DNA of 64,000 nt from Falsiruegeria mediterranea M17 (GCF_900302455.1 NZ_ONZG01000009.1:62001-126000); one strand, 5' to 3'; shown: positions 1-9,004, numbered from the stretch's first letter. The notes: a model not told the origin generated them from the sequence alone. Numbers and translations: made by a program.

Positions 1-738
1 CGCTATGGCGACATGCTGGTGCTGGATGACGTGTCGTTGCGCATTCCTGCGGGCGAGATCCTGTGCGTGATCGGCCCGTCCGGATGCGGCAAATCCACTT
101 TGCTGCGGATGCTCGGCGGGTTGGAGCAGCCGGACCAGGGGCAGGTTTTGCAAGGGGGAGAGGCGCCCGAGGGGTGCCTCAACCCGTTGACCTTCGTGTT
201 TCAGGACTTTGCGCTGCTGCCGTGGCGAACGGTGGCGGGAAACATCTCGCTCGTGCTCGAGGATCATGGCTTGCCCAAAGCTCAGGTCGATCAGATCATC
301 GACAGCGTTCTGGCCCGCACCAAGCTGAGCGATTTTCGCGACGCACTGCCCCGGCAACTGTCGGGCGGGATGAAACAGCGGGTTGCGATTGCGCGCGCTT
401 TGGCCGTCAACCCGGCGGTGATGCTGCTGGATGAGCCGCTGTCGGCACTTGATGCGCAGACGCGTGAGTTGCTGATGGAGGATCTGGTGAGTCTTTGGGC
501 CCGCCAACCGTTTACGGCCGTCTACGTGACCCACAATCTTTCTGAGGCGGTGCGCCTTGGCCACCAGATCGCGGTTCTGTCCCGGCGCCCTGGCCGCATT
601 CGCGAGGTGATCCGGATTGACGTGCCACTGTCCGAGCGCACGCCGGGCCTGCCTGAGTTGGGCGCGCTGCAAACGCGCCTGTGGCATCTGATGCGGGACG
701 AGGCTTTGGCCGCGGATCAGGAGTTGGTGCATGGCTGA
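1..738 (+). CDS. ABC transporter ATP-binding protein, sulfonate/nitrate/taurine type (5' end outside window)
   Basis: This is the cytoplasmic ATPase of an importer of the SsuB/TauB/NrtD type. Walker A (GPSGCGKST), Q-loop ([10 protein letters not shown]), signature (LSGGMKQR), Walker B ([12 protein letters not shown]) and the switch His (VTHNLSEA) all lie in order. The reading frame is open to base 1, and the residues ahead of the first Met at 13 (RYGD) still look like the domain start, so the true start probably lies upstream. It overlaps the permease gene by 8 bases, which suggests translational coupling. The substrate cannot be told; the periplasmic binding protein is probably upstream of the window. 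Confidence 0.9.
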   Translation, partial: RYGDMLVLDDVSLRIPAGEILCVIGPSGCGKSTLLRMLGGLEQPDQGQVLQGGEAPEGCLNPLTFVFQDFALLPWRTVAGNISLVLEDHGLPKAQVDQIIDSVLARTKLSDFRDALPRQLSGGMKQRVAIARALAVNPAVMLLDEPLSALDAQTRELLMEDLVSLWARQPFTAVYVTHNLSEAVRLGHQIAVLSRRPGRIREVIRIDVPLSERTPGLPELGALQTRLWHLMRDEALAADQELVHG

Positions 739-1519
739 GCAGAGCGTCCCCTTTCGTGGCGGCGGCTTTCGCCCGCAAACCAAACGCGGCGTGGGCGTGG
801 TGGTTTTCGTTGTTCTGCTGCTCTTTGTCGAATGGGGCACGCGGGAGGGGTGGATTTCGAACCTGACCCTGCCGCGCCCGTCGGATGTTGGTGCAACGCT
901 TCTGGATTTGGCTCAATCTGGCGTGCTCTGGACGCATCTGGGGCCGTCGCTGACCCGGTTGATCGTGGGGTCTCTGCTGGGCGTCTCGGCAGGTATCGGC
1001 ATCGGCGTGCTGATCGGGTTGTTTTCCTATGTCCGCGCCGGGTTGGTGCCGGTTGTGGCCGCGATTTTCCCGATCCCCAAGATCGCTCTGTTACCGCTCT
1101 TTGTGATCTGGTTCGGTATTGATGAGGGATCAAAATATGCACTCATCGCATTGGGAACATTCACCCCCACAATTGTCGCCACCTACGGCGCAGTCGACAA
1201 CGTGGACCGCGGGTTGATCCGCATGGGGCAGAGCTTTGGTCTCAGTTGGTTGTCGATCGTGCGTAAAATCGTCCTGCCGGGTGCGTTGCCCGGAATTCTG
1301 TCCGGCCTCCGAGTAAGCCTGGCCATCGGGATTATCCTGCTGGTCGCGGCCGAGATGTTAGGGGCTGAATATGGGGTAGGGGCTTACATCCTGCAGGCTG
1401 GATCACTCTATGATCTTGAGCGGCTTTTTGCCGGTGTGGTCATTCTGTCGGCCTTGGGGGTCCTTACCAGCTGGATCATCGGGAAATTCGAGAAACGCCT
1501 GCTGGCTTGGCGCGCCTGA
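731..1519 (+). CDS. ABC transporter permease, SsuC/TauC family
   Basis: This is the inner-membrane permease partner of the preceding ATPase, 262 residues and a typical family length. It has about six hydrophobic segments. The region around residues 150-190 (GQSFGLSWLSIVRKIVLPGALP) matches the EAA loop that contacts the ATPase. The ATG at 731 lies within the end of the ATPase gene, which supports one transcript. Sulfonate, nitrate, taurine and pyrimidine-precursor importers share this architecture, so the substrate stays open. Confidence 0.9.
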   Translation: MAEQSVPFRGGGFRPQTKRGVGVVVFVVLLLFVEWGTREGWISNLTLPRPSDVGATLLDLAQSGVLWTHLGPSLTRLIVGSLLGVSAGIGIGVLIGLFSYVRAGLVPVVAAIFPIPKIALLPLFVIWFGIDEGSKYALIALGTFTPTIVATYGAVDNVDRGLIRMGQSFGLSWLSIVRKIVLPGALPGILSGLRVSLAIGIILLVAAEMLGAEYGVGAYILQAGSLYDLERLFAGVVILSALGVLTSWIIGKFEKRLLAWRA

Positions 1520-1560
1520 TCGCGGTATCCTGCCTGCAAAACAATGAGCAGGTATTTGTC

Positions 1561-2700
1561 ATGATGGATCGCAGGTTTTTCTCGCTTGGTGTCGGGGCTT
1601 TGGTGTTGTCGGCCTGTGGGTCGAACAACGTGGCGGCACCCGCTGCCAAGCCCCGGGTGCAATCGGTGCCGAACGCAGGCTGGGACGCCTGGGTTGACGG
1701 GTTCAAGGCACGAGCCTCGGGGCAGGGGATTTCCCAGTCCACCATCAACACCGCCTTTCGCGGGGCGGGCTATCTGCCCATCGTGATCGAGCGCGATCGC
1801 AACCAGACCGAATTCAAACGCACGCTTGAGGATTACCTCGCCATTGCTGCTTCGGACGAGCGGATCGCGACCGGCAAGCAGATGCTTGGGCGTTACAGTT
1901 CGTTGTTGTCCCAGTTGGAGGCACGCTATGGCGTGCCGCCGCAGATCGTGTTGGCGATCTGGGGGCTGGAGAGCCGTTACGGCGCGCGCCGCGGGGATAT
2001 CCCGGTAATCTCGGCCCTGTCGACCCTGGCTTATGACGGGCGTCGTGGTGCTTTCTTTGAGAAGCAACTGGTGGCAGCGCTGAAGATCTTGCAAAACGGC
2101 GATACGACGCCCGCCAACATGACCGGTAGTTGGGCCGGCGCAATGGGTCATACGCAGTTCATCCCGACATCATATCTGGCCTATGCGGTGGATTTCACCG
2201 GCGATGGCCGTCGTGACATCTGGTCGGACGATCCCACTGATGCCTTGGCCTCGGCCGCCGCCTATTTGCAGCGCTCGGGCTGGGTGCGCGGGCAGACCTG
2301 GGGCGGAGAGGTCGGTTCGGCTGCCGCCCGGTCGGCTACGCCGGTTTCTGTGATTCAGCCCCAGAAACCGGGGCCGCAGTTTGCAGTGTTCAAGAACTTC
2401 TCGGTCATCAAACGCTATAACAACTCGGACAGCTATGCGCTTGGGGTTGGCCATCTGGCGGATCGGATCGCGGGTGGCGGGCCACTCAAGACGCCATTTG
2501 GACCGGATGTAAACGGGCTAACACTGAACGATCGCAAGGAGCTGCAAACGCGGCTGACCAAGGCCGGGTATGATACTGGCGGCGCAGATGGGGTGATCGG
2601 ATCCAAGAGCAAGGCCGCGATCAGCAGCTATCAAGGTGCCAATGGGCTGACGGTGACGGGTGAACCGTCCGTTGCGTTGTTGCAGCGTTTGCGCGGGTAA
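1561..2700 (+). CDS. Lytic murein transglycosylase, MltB-like lipoprotein
   Basis: Predicted membrane-anchored lytic transglycosylase that cleaves the MurNAc-GlcNAc bond of peptidoglycan in the periplasm. The frame is open from a TTG at 1507, but ATG 1561 follows GAGCAGG and gives a clean lipoprotein signal (lipobox LSAC near residue 17), so it is preferred. The SLT domain holds the expected catalytic Glu in IWGLESRYG and the motif GAMGHTQFIP. A C-terminal peptidoglycan-binding repeat covers about the last 60 residues (RKELQTRLTKAGYDTGGADG). The length of 379 residues fits the MltB group with a binding domain. Confidence 0.88.
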   Translation: MMDRRFFSLGVGALVLSACGSNNVAAPAAKPRVQSVPNAGWDAWVDGFKARASGQGISQSTINTAFRGAGYLPIVIERDRNQTEFKRTLEDYLAIAASDERIATGKQMLGRYSSLLSQLEARYGVPPQIVLAIWGLESRYGARRGDIPVISALSTLAYDGRRGAFFEKQLVAALKILQNGDTTPANMTGSWAGAMGHTQFIPTSYLAYAVDFTGDGRRDIWSDDPTDALASAAAYLQRSGWVRGQTWGGEVGSAAARSATPVSVIQPQKPGPQFAVFKNFSVIKRYNNSDSYALGVGHLADRIAGGGPLKTPFGPDVNGLTLNDRKELQTRLTKAGYDTGGADGVIGSKSKAAISSYQGANGLTVTGEPSVALLQRLRG

Positions 2701-2702
2701 AA

Positions 2703-2726
2703 GCCGTTCGTGGAACGGTGTTTTTC
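2703..2726 (+). terminator. Rho-independent terminator after the transglycosylase
   Basis: Perfect 6-bp stem CCGTTC/GAACGG (2704-2709 with 2713-2718) with a GTG loop, then TGTTTTT, starting 3 bases after the stop codon. Confidence 0.65.
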
Positions 2727-2732
2727 GGGGGG

Positions 2733-2985
2733 CGGGGGGCTCCCGCACCCGAGCGATCCCGACTTCGGCGGCACCGCTAACGGCCTTGGCGTAGCGCCGC
2801 GCTGTGCGCGGTGCGGTTGCGCGCGTTTCATGCGGATTGGAACCATCGGCGGCTTGGGCGAAGCCAGAGCTGTTGTTCGGTGTGGTATGCATAAGCACCG
2901 ACTGACGAGCGAAGCGAGGCGCGGCCCAAGGCCCGCCAGCGTCTCCTGCGGCAGCAGGGGGCAGCGCGGGCGCGGGAGCCCCCCG
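2733..2985. repeat. GC-rich structured intergenic block bounded by an 18-bp inverted repeat
   Basis: Between the transglycosylase terminator and accA lie about 280 bases without a convincing gene. Bases 2733-2750 (CGGGGGGCTCCCGCACCC) recur inverted at 2968-2985 with one mismatch. The interior is very GC-rich and holds shorter self-complementary stretches, such as GCGCCGCGCTGTGCGCGG near 2790. Open frames through it have low-complexity, Arg/Gly/Pro-rich translations and are not believed. It could be a non-autonomous mobile repeat, a structured RNA or a decayed insertion; the sequence alone does not decide. Confidence 0.5.
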
Positions 2986-3010
2986 AGCCACCACGCCGAA
3001 CGTTAGGTGG

Positions 3011-3973
3011 TTACGCCGCGAGCCCTTTGGACCCCATGTCGAGGAACTTCTTGCGGCGGTCCGCCACCAGGGCATCGCCCTCCATGTCCTTGAGCTCGCC
3101 CAGCATCGCTTCGATCATGTGACCGACCGATGCAACAGCCGCCTCGCGGTCACGGTGCGCGCCGCCCCTGGGTTCAACAATGACCCGATCTGCAACACCC
3201 AGCTTGTGCAGGTCCTGCGCCGTCAGTCGCAGGGCCTCGGCTGCTTCGCGCATCTTTTCCGCGTCTTTCCACAGGATCGAGGCGCAGCCTTCGGGCGAGA
3301 TGACGGAATAGACCGAATGCTCCAGCATCGCCACGCGGTTGGCCGTGGCAAAAGCTACTGCGCCGCCCGAGCCGCCTTCGCCGATGATGACCGACACCAA
3401 CGGCACACCGATTTTGAGGCACATCTCGGTCGAGCGCGCGATCGCCTCTGATTGGCCGCGTTCTTCGGCACCCTTACCGGGGTAGGCGCCGGGCGTGTCC
3501 ACCAATGTGATCACCGGCAGGCCAAAGCGGCCGGCCATTTCCATCAGCCGGATCGCCTTGCGATAGCCTTCGGGGCGGGCCATACCAAAGTTGCGTTCGA
3601 TCCGCGATTTGGTGTCGTTGCCCTTTTCATGGCCGATCACAACCACGGGCTGATCGTTGAACCGGGCCAGTCCCCCCATCACCGAATGGTCATCGGCAAA
3701 GTTCCGGTCGCCGGCCAGCGGCGTGTATTCCGTGAACAGCGCATCGATGTAGTCTTTGCAGTGCGGACGCTCAGGGTGGCGCGCCACCTGGCATTTCCGC
3801 CAGGGCGTCAGGTCCTTGTACAGCTCTTCGAGCAGCGAGGCAGCCTTGGCATCCAGTGCGGCGGCCTCTTCGGCAACGTCCATCTCTTCGTTGGCGCGGG
3901 CGAGGGCGCGCAGCTCCTCGGCTTTGCCTTCGATTTCGGCCAGCGGTTTTTCGAAATCCAGATACTGGGTCAT
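3011..3973 (-). CDS. accA: Acetyl-CoA carboxylase carboxyltransferase subunit alpha
   Basis: AccA is the alpha subunit of the carboxyltransferase that, with AccD, moves CO2 from carboxybiotin to acetyl-CoA in the first committed step of fatty-acid synthesis. The 320-residue protein starts [15 protein letters not shown] and contains the family stretches [24 protein letters not shown] and GEGGSGGA. The frame is open 38 codons further upstream, but the ATG at 3973 matches the family N-terminus and length. It stands alone and is divergent from the AraC-type gene. Confidence 0.97.
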   Translation of the reverse strand: MTQYLDFEKPLAEIEGKAEELRALARANEEMDVAEEAAALDAKAASLLEELYKDLTPWRKCQVARHPERPHCKDYIDALFTEYTPLAGDRNFADDHSVMGGLARFNDQPVVVIGHEKGNDTKSRIERNFGMARPEGYRKAIRLMEMAGRFGLPVITLVDTPGAYPGKGAEERGQSEAIARSTEMCLKIGVPLVSVIIGEGGSGGAVAFATANRVAMLEHSVYSVISPEGCASILWKDAEKMREAAEALRLTAQDLHKLGVADRVIVEPRGGAHRDREAAVASVGHMIEAMLGELKDMEGDALVADRRKKFLDMGSKGLAA

Positions 3974-4098
3974 GACGCCTCTCAACGCGGAATTTGCTGG
4001 ATATATGACGTCAGGTTGCCGCAGATGCAACTCAGCAAGATTTGTGATCTGCGATTGTGGCATTGATTGGGATGCGAAACAGACCAATGAGGGCCCTC

Positions 4099-4932
4099 AT
4101 GATAGGCCGATATGAAGACCGCCTGTTGCGGGTTCTAAGCTACATTCACGACAATCCGGCGGGTGATTTGTCACTGGACCGGCTGGCGGATGAGGCCGCG
4201 ATGTCGCGGTTTCACTGGCATCGGGTGTTCCGGGCGATGACTGGCGAGACCTGCGCCCAAGCGGTGCGCCGGATGCGAATGAACCGGGCCGCAAGCTGGC
4301 TGATACAGACGGATTGGCCTGTCGATCAGGTGGCTGCGCGCTGCGGGTACCCCAACAGTGCCAGCTTTGCCCGCGCCTTTGCCGAGGATTTCGGTCAGCG
4401 CCCTGGTCCGTTTCGCCAAGCAGGGCGCTTGCGCCCGCCATTGTTGAAACCAGATCCAGAGGATTATCCGATGCACCCCACTGAAATTCGAACCGAACCC
4501 AGACGTCGACTGGCCATGCTGAGACACACAGGGGCCTATTACACCATTGGTCAGAGCTTTGAGAAATTTGGCGCGATCTGCGAGGCGCGCGGGCTCTGGC
4601 CACAAGTCGGCCCCGTTATTGGTGTCTATCTGGACAATCCCGAAGTGGTGCCTGAAGCCGAATTGACCAGCCTGGCCGGGGCCGAATGGCGTGGCAACGG
4701 AATCCCCGAGGGACTAGAGGAATGGTCCATCGACGGCGGCAAAACCGCTGTCATGACCTACAAGGGGCCATATTCGGGACTGGCAGCAGCTTATCAGACC
4801 CTGTTCGGTCAATGGCTGCCCGAAAGCGGCGAAGAACCTGCTGACGCGCCGTGCTATGAGATCAGCCTGAACAACCCGCGGACAACAGCACCTGAGGATT
4901 TGCTGACCGAGATATGTCTGCCGCTCAAATAG
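4099..4932 (+). CDS. AraC-family regulator with GyrI-like effector domain
   Basis: Transcription factor with an N-terminal double helix-turn-helix (about residues 10-110; LSLDRLADEAAMSRFHWHRVF and the second helix pair DQVAARCGYPNSASFARAF) and a C-terminal GyrI-like small-molecule domain (about 125-277), as in Rob-type regulators. Several upstream in-frame Met codons exist (4072, 4087). The ATG at 4099 is chosen because GAGGG lies 6 bases before it. No target can be named; the neighbours accA and the LysE exporter give no clear link. Confidence 0.85.
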   Translation: MIGRYEDRLLRVLSYIHDNPAGDLSLDRLADEAAMSRFHWHRVFRAMTGETCAQAVRRMRMNRAASWLIQTDWPVDQVAARCGYPNSASFARAFAEDFGQRPGPFRQAGRLRPPLLKPDPEDYPMHPTEIRTEPRRRLAMLRHTGAYYTIGQSFEKFGAICEARGLWPQVGPVIGVYLDNPEVVPEAELTSLAGAEWRGNGIPEGLEEWSIDGGKTAVMTYKGPYSGLAAAYQTLFGQWLPESGEEPADAPCYEISLNNPRTTAPEDLLTEICLPLK

Positions 4933-4938
4933 TGCGGT

Positions 4939-5532
4939 TCAGGGAAACAAAACCGGATAGAGCGAGGCCACCAGCAGCAGGGCCATGGTCCAGTTGAACA
5001 AGATCAAACGGCGCGGGTTTGTCAGAATCCGCGCCATTTGTTGCCCCAACACGGTCCACGTGCTTACCGAGGGCAGGTTGACTGCGCCAAAGACCAGGGC
5101 AACGATCACCACAGCTCCCAAATTTTGGCTGGGCGTATAGGCGGTGATCGCGGTCAGGGCCATAGTCCAGGCTTTTGGATTGACCCATTGGAACGCGGCG
5201 GCCTGTAGAAATGTCATCGGTGTTCCGGCGTCTTCTTGCCCTTTGACCGGGGCGGCGTTCGCAATTTTCCAAGCCAGATAGAGAAGATAGGCCACCGAAA
5301 CGACCTTTAGTATCTGATAGCTGACGGGGACTGCGTCGAACACCTGCACCAAACCCGCGCCCACAAGAAGAACCATGAACGTGAACCCCAGCCCAATGCC
5401 CAGCATATGCGGGATTGTACGCCGGAATCCAAAATTTGCGCCGGATGCCATCAGCATCAGATTATTGGGTCCCGGCGTGATCGAGGACACAAAAGCAAAG
5501 GCAACAAGTGCAAGGAGCAGTTCATGGGTCAT
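4939..5532 (-). CDS. LysE/RhtB-family amino-acid exporter
   Basis: Inner-membrane exporter of the LysE/RhtB superfamily, which exports amino acids such as homoserine, threonine or lysine. The 197-residue protein has about six hydrophobic segments and the family N-terminal signature SSITPGPNNLMLMASGANFGFRRT. It is divergent from an Lrp/AsnC-type gene with a 17-bp palindrome between them, which suggests that the exporter is regulated by that protein in response to an amino acid. The substrate is not predictable. Confidence 0.9.
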   Translation of the reverse strand: MTHELLLALVAFAFVSSITPGPNNLMLMASGANFGFRRTIPHMLGIGLGFTFMVLLVGAGLVQVFDAVPVSYQILKVVSVAYLLYLAWKIANAAPVKGQEDAGTPMTFLQAAAFQWVNPKAWTMALTAITAYTPSQNLGAVVIVALVFGAVNLPSVSTWTVLGQQMARILTNPRRLILFNWTMALLLVASLYPVLFP

Positions 5533-5585
5533 GACGCGCAGATTCGCGGATTTTGGGCCAAATGAAATTGCGTTTTGTGCTGACT

Positions 5586-5602
5586 TTGTGCAATTTGCAC
5601 AA
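5586..5602. promoter_or_regulatory. Perfect palindrome, probable Lrp-type operator
   Basis: TTGTGCAA-T-TTGCACAA is a perfect 8+1+8 inverted repeat between the divergent lysE-like and lrp-like genes. It ends 3 bases before the proposed ATG of the regulator, so a bound protein would cover its start region. Autoregulation is the simplest reading. Confidence 0.55.
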
Positions 5603-5605
5603 CAA

Positions 5606-6058
5606 ATGGCGAAGATAGATAAGATAAATCAATATATATTGCGAGAGCTGTCACGCGATGGGCGCATGTCTAATCTAGAGCTGGCGGATCGGGTTGGCTT
5701 GTCGCCGTCGGCCTGCCTGCGTCGTGTGCAAGAGTTGGAACGCTCTGGCGTGATCGCGGGCTATCGCGCGGTGTTGAACCCGGCGGCCCTTGGCGTTGGA
5801 ATTGTGGCCTACATTGGGGTTGGCCTTGGAGAGCACAGTAAGGCGGCGCAAGAGGGGTTTGAAAACGCCTTGCAACAGGTGCCCGAGGTTGTGGAATGCC
5901 ACAACACCACCGGCACCATCGAATACCTGCTGCGCGTCGAATGCGCCGATTTGCCCGCTTACAAGATGTTTCACACAGAAGTTCTGGGCATGCTGCCGCA
6001 TGTAACGTCGATCACGTCTTATGTTGTCTTGGGTTCGCCAAAGGATTTGCGCGCCTGA
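5606..6058 (+). CDS. Lrp/AsnC-family transcriptional regulator
   Basis: This 150-residue regulator has an N-terminal winged helix (about residues 5-60; RMSNLELADRVGLSPSACLRRVQ) and a C-terminal RAM ligand-binding domain (about 70-145). The frame is open upstream to 5375, but the ATG at 5606 begins at the family N-terminus (MAKIDKINQYIL). No good Shine-Dalgarno precedes this ATG, and the palindrome at 5586-5602 occupies that space, so the message may be leaderless. It probably controls the adjacent LysE-type exporter. Confidence 0.9.
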   Translation: MAKIDKINQYILRELSRDGRMSNLELADRVGLSPSACLRRVQELERSGVIAGYRAVLNPAALGVGIVAYIGVGLGEHSKAAQEGFENALQQVPEVVECHNTTGTIEYLLRVECADLPAYKMFHTEVLGMLPHVTSITSYVVLGSPKDLRA

Positions 6059-6205
6059 GTACCGGATACCCCAGAGGGGGAAATTGTGAACACGCCAACC
6101 CTTGCCGCAATGCGGATTGCCGCCTAGGCTCAGCCCAGCTTGTAGCATTTTCGTTGCAAAAGATCGGCAAAAGCCGACGGCGACGTCCTCAACAGGGAGA
6201 CCAAT

Positions 6206-6787
6206 ATGAGATCCATTCTGATCGCAGCTGCCGCCACGCTGTCGTTCGTGATCGCGACAGCAGCCGGAGCCGCGCCTTTGAAACTGAAACCGGCCAGCCC
6301 ACAGCCCGGTGGGGTGAAACCCGGGTTGTCGGTGACCTATGGGTTCGCCAAGGAAGGTCGGCACATCAAATACCTGTCCGAGGCCCGCTCGGTCCTGAAA
6401 TCAGGAGCAAAGCGCGGCGCGCCGCTGCGGGGTCTGGACTATCGCGACAACAACAAGGGTGATCCGACCCTGACCTCGGGTCGGGCCGAGAACGTGGCGG
6501 CCGCGATCAAAGGCTACATTCGCTTTGAAGCGCCCGGAGTTTATCAGATAGACTTTTTCACCAACGACGGTATCGATGCCCGCATCGGCGGTCAGCGCGT
6601 GGGCCATTTCGACGGGCGTCAGACTTGCGACAGCACCATCGTGTCCGAAGTCGAAGTGCCAAAGGCCGGTTGGTACAAGCTGGATATCCTCTACTTCAAC
6701 CGTCTCAACACCTCGTGTCTGATGATGCGGATGGGGGCCAAGGGCAAAAAGATGCAGTGGGTCAAGAACGGCGTTTTCGGTCACTGA
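6206..6787 (+). CDS. Secreted protein with PA14-like domain
   Basis: A 193-residue exported protein: a Sec signal peptide (MRSILIAAAATLSFVIATAAGAA, cleavage near residue 22) and then a beta-rich module resembling the PA14 fold (about residues 40-180; EAPGVYQIDFFTNDGIDARIGG). GGGAG precedes the start. PA14 modules usually bind carbohydrate, but no catalytic partner domain is present, so the role is unknown. It appears monocistronic, with a strong terminator behind it. Confidence 0.8.
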   Translation: MRSILIAAAATLSFVIATAAGAAPLKLKPASPQPGGVKPGLSVTYGFAKEGRHIKYLSEARSVLKSGAKRGAPLRGLDYRDNNKGDPTLTSGRAENVAAAIKGYIRFEAPGVYQIDFFTNDGIDARIGGQRVGHFDGRQTCDSTIVSEVEVPKAGWYKLDILYFNRLNTSCLMMRMGAKGKKMQWVKNGVFGH

Positions 6788-6809
6788 TCCCAACGCGAAA
6801 GATTATTAG

Positions 6810-6837
6810 GGCAGGGCCTTCAAGCCCTGCCTTTTTC
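6810..6837 (+). terminator. Rho-independent terminator
   Basis: Perfect 8-bp stem GGCAGGGC/GCCCTGCC (6810-6817 with 6824-6831), 6-base loop, then TTTTTCTTT; about 20 bases after the PA14-like gene. Confidence 0.9.
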
Positions 6838-6859
6838 TTTGGAACCCATCGGAACGATG

Positions 6860-7471
6860 CTACAAACCCAATCCACGCCTGAGCGCCAACTCGGGGGATG
6901 ACAACACAGGGATTGCTGTTGTCACATGCTGCGCCGCCTGCGCCATCGAGGCCTGCGCCAGAACAACGGCGGTTGTATCCGGCCAAAGACGCACCGCGTT
7001 ATCGATGTGATCGGCGATTCCCTTTGAGAATTGGTCAACCTGTCCGCTGGTGAACAGTTCCCACAGCGTCATCAGGGGGAGCGTTCTGATCGTTGCGGGT
7101 TGTCTGCGTTCCTGGAACGCCGATTTGAGCAGGTCGCTGGATGGGATCAATGTGCTTTGCAGGCAATAGGCCATCAACACCGGCCCACCGGTTGCGGCCG
7201 CCATTTCCATCATTGGACGATCAACGCGGATTGCTCCGGCTTGCGTGGCAACGTCAGCGATGGTGGTGCAGGTGCATAGTGCATTTGACGCATCGGCGAT
7301 CTCGGTCTGAATCTCGTTGGACAGTTCGACATCAATCCCACCTTGGGCCCGATCCAGCCAGTCGGGCCGCACCACATGGATTAGTCTGGCCGTAGGAGCA
7401 ATGCGCTGGGCCAATTTATCAAATGTGGCACGGTGAACCTCGGCGGTGTGAAACAGGGTCAGGTCGGTCAT
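6860..7471 (-). CDS. Asp/Glu/hydantoin-racemase-like protein
   Basis: The 203-residue cytosolic protein looks like the aspartate/glutamate racemase superfamily: a first half around CTCTTIADVATQAGAIRVD with a candidate catalytic Cys, and a second half ending DTTAVVLAQASMAQAA. In classical racemases a second Cys sits in the second half; here that place reads QASMA, so the two-base racemisation mechanism may be absent. It stands alone between convergent and divergent neighbours. The family relation is moderately sure and the reaction unknown. Confidence 0.6.
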   Translation of the reverse strand: MTDLTLFHTAEVHRATFDKLAQRIAPTARLIHVVRPDWLDRAQGGIDVELSNEIQTEIADASNALCTCTTIADVATQAGAIRVDRPMMEMAAATGGPVLMAYCLQSTLIPSSDLLKSAFQERRQPATIRTLPLMTLWELFTSGQVDQFSKGIADHIDNAVRLWPDTTAVVLAQASMAQAAQHVTTAIPVLSSPELALRRGLGL

Positions 7472-7778
7472 GATGTGCGCGTCGGGTTGATGAAGGAGAA
7501 CGGTTGGAAACAGTCGTGCCCCAATTCCATTTGGATTTCCAGCCCACGCCTGTCGTGATGTGCATTAGGGCGAGGTAGGCCTTTATGGTGTGGTCTGAAC
7601 CAAGCAAAGGCAATGTCACAAGCAGTTTGACGGCGGCAACAGGTCTCATGACCCGACGTTCAGTGTGTATCTGCGACAGAGGGGGTCGTTCACAGGACGT
7701 TCGGTCGAGTCAGAATCCGTTTAGTTAATGGGTAAATCCGCTGATACAAAAGGCGTGCACCTGAATTGGGAGAGTACA
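7472..7778. other. Intergenic region, no gene recognised
   Basis: About 300 bases between the divergent racemase-like and alcohol dehydrogenase genes. Short open frames on the minus strand (for example 7419-7649) overlap the racemase start and have no recognisable composition. No clear repeat or hairpin was seen; it presumably carries both promoters. Confidence 0.5.
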
Positions 7779-8948
7779 GTGCAAGCATTCAATATGGGCC
7801 GGGTTCCTCCGGTAACTTTTGGGGCCGGGCGTATCCGGAAAGTCGGCGATATCGTGGCGGGGCTGGGTGGTGGTCCGGTCTTGGTCATTGCAGACGCGAT
7901 TCTGGCAGAGCTGGGTGTGACCGACACTCTAGCCGAAAGCCTGACTGCCAAAGGTGTGTCCTTTGAGTTGGCCGCTGATATTGCCGGAGAGCCGAAGCAG
8001 GCGCTGGTCGACGCGCTGTGTGCACGGGCCCGCGAAGCCCAGGCCAAGGTCGTGATCGGTCTGGGTGGCGGTGCCGCGATGGATGCGGCGAAATTGGTTG
8101 CCGCGATTGCCAAAAGTGGCCAGCCTGCTCAGACCTTTGACTTGGCGGCACAGCCGCTGCCGGACACCGGCTTGCCATCCATTGCTATCCCCACAACTGC
8201 AGGCACCGGGTCCGAGGTCACGCGGACCTCGGTGATTTCGCGAGCGGATGGCTCCAAGGGGTGGTTCTGGGGAGAGGAACTGATGTTCCATCAGGCAGTG
8301 CTGGATCCCGAACTGACGCTCAGCCTGCCACCACATCTGACGGCCTGGACCGGAATTGATGCGGTGGCCCATGCGCTAGAGGGTTCCACCGCCCGCACCA
8401 CCAGCCTTGCGGGGCTGATGTACGGGCTAGAGGCTTTGCGCATCATGAGCGATGCCCTGCCACGGGCTGTGGCGGATGGATCCGACATCGAGGCGCGGGG
8501 ACAAGTGTTGTGGGGCAGCATGGTTGCTGGATTGTCCCTGCACAATTGCAACACGCACATGGGGCACAACATCAGCCATTCGCTTGGCTCGCTTTCGCGG
8601 GTCCACCACGGGCTGGCCACTGGATTGGGGCTGGAGGTTAGCATGCCCTGGTTGGTGGAGCGCCCTGAGGGGGCCGAGAATTATGCCCGTGCGGCTGAGG
8701 CTCTGGGTGCGGCGGCTGAAGCGCGGGCTTTGCCCGGGGCCTTGTCCAACCTGATGCGGGCCTGTGGCATCCCGGCTGCGCTACCCGCAGAATGCGCGGA
8801 CGTGAGCGTTTCGGCCTTGGCCGCAGAAATGCGTAACCCGGCCAATCACGGGATGGCGAAAAATGCGGCTTGCCCTATCAGCGATGAGGAACTGGACGAG
8901 ATCGCCGGGATGATGATGGCGCTGCCGGTGGCAAAGTCCGCCGCCTGA
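7779..8948 (+). CDS. Iron-containing (group III) alcohol dehydrogenase
   Basis: NAD(P)-dependent, iron-containing alcohol dehydrogenase-like oxidoreductase. The nucleotide-binding stretch (VVIGLGGGAAMDAAK), the conserved IPTTAGTGSEVT, and the metal-ligand region (DAVAHALEG, then HNCNTHMGHNISHSLGS and HHG) are all visible. GTG 7779 is preferred because GGGAG lies 6 bases upstream and the protein then begins QAFNMGRVPPVTFG, where the family starts. An ATG at 7728 (406 residues) and one at 7794 are alternatives. Substrate unknown; it is convergent with malyl-CoA lyase. Confidence 0.85.
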   Translation: MQAFNMGRVPPVTFGAGRIRKVGDIVAGLGGGPVLVIADAILAELGVTDTLAESLTAKGVSFELAADIAGEPKQALVDALCARAREAQAKVVIGLGGGAAMDAAKLVAAIAKSGQPAQTFDLAAQPLPDTGLPSIAIPTTAGTGSEVTRTSVISRADGSKGWFWGEELMFHQAVLDPELTLSLPPHLTAWTGIDAVAHALEGSTARTTSLAGLMYGLEALRIMSDALPRAVADGSDIEARGQVLWGSMVAGLSLHNCNTHMGHNISHSLGSLSRVHHGLATGLGLEVSMPWLVERPEGAENYARAAEALGAAAEARALPGALSNLMRACGIPAALPAECADVSVSALAAEMRNPANHGMAKNAACPISDEELDEIAGMMMALPVAKSAA

Positions 8949-8963
8949 TCCATTGCAGAAACG

Positions 8964-9004
8964 AAAAAGGGCCTCAGGCGCGATGTGCCTGAGGCCCTTT
9001 CGTC
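8964..9004. terminator. Bidirectional terminator between convergent genes
   Basis: Perfect 14-bp stem AAAGGGCCTCAGGC/GCCTGAGGCCCTTT (8966-8979 with 8987-9000), 7-base loop, with A/T flanks on both sides. It serves the alcohol dehydrogenase (+) and the malyl-CoA lyase gene (-). Confidence 0.9.

Noticed and set aside
2710-3006. 98-codon open frame in the GC-rich block before accA
   Set aside because: Gly/Arg/Pro/Cys-rich translation with no ribosome site; overlaps the terminator and inverted repeats.
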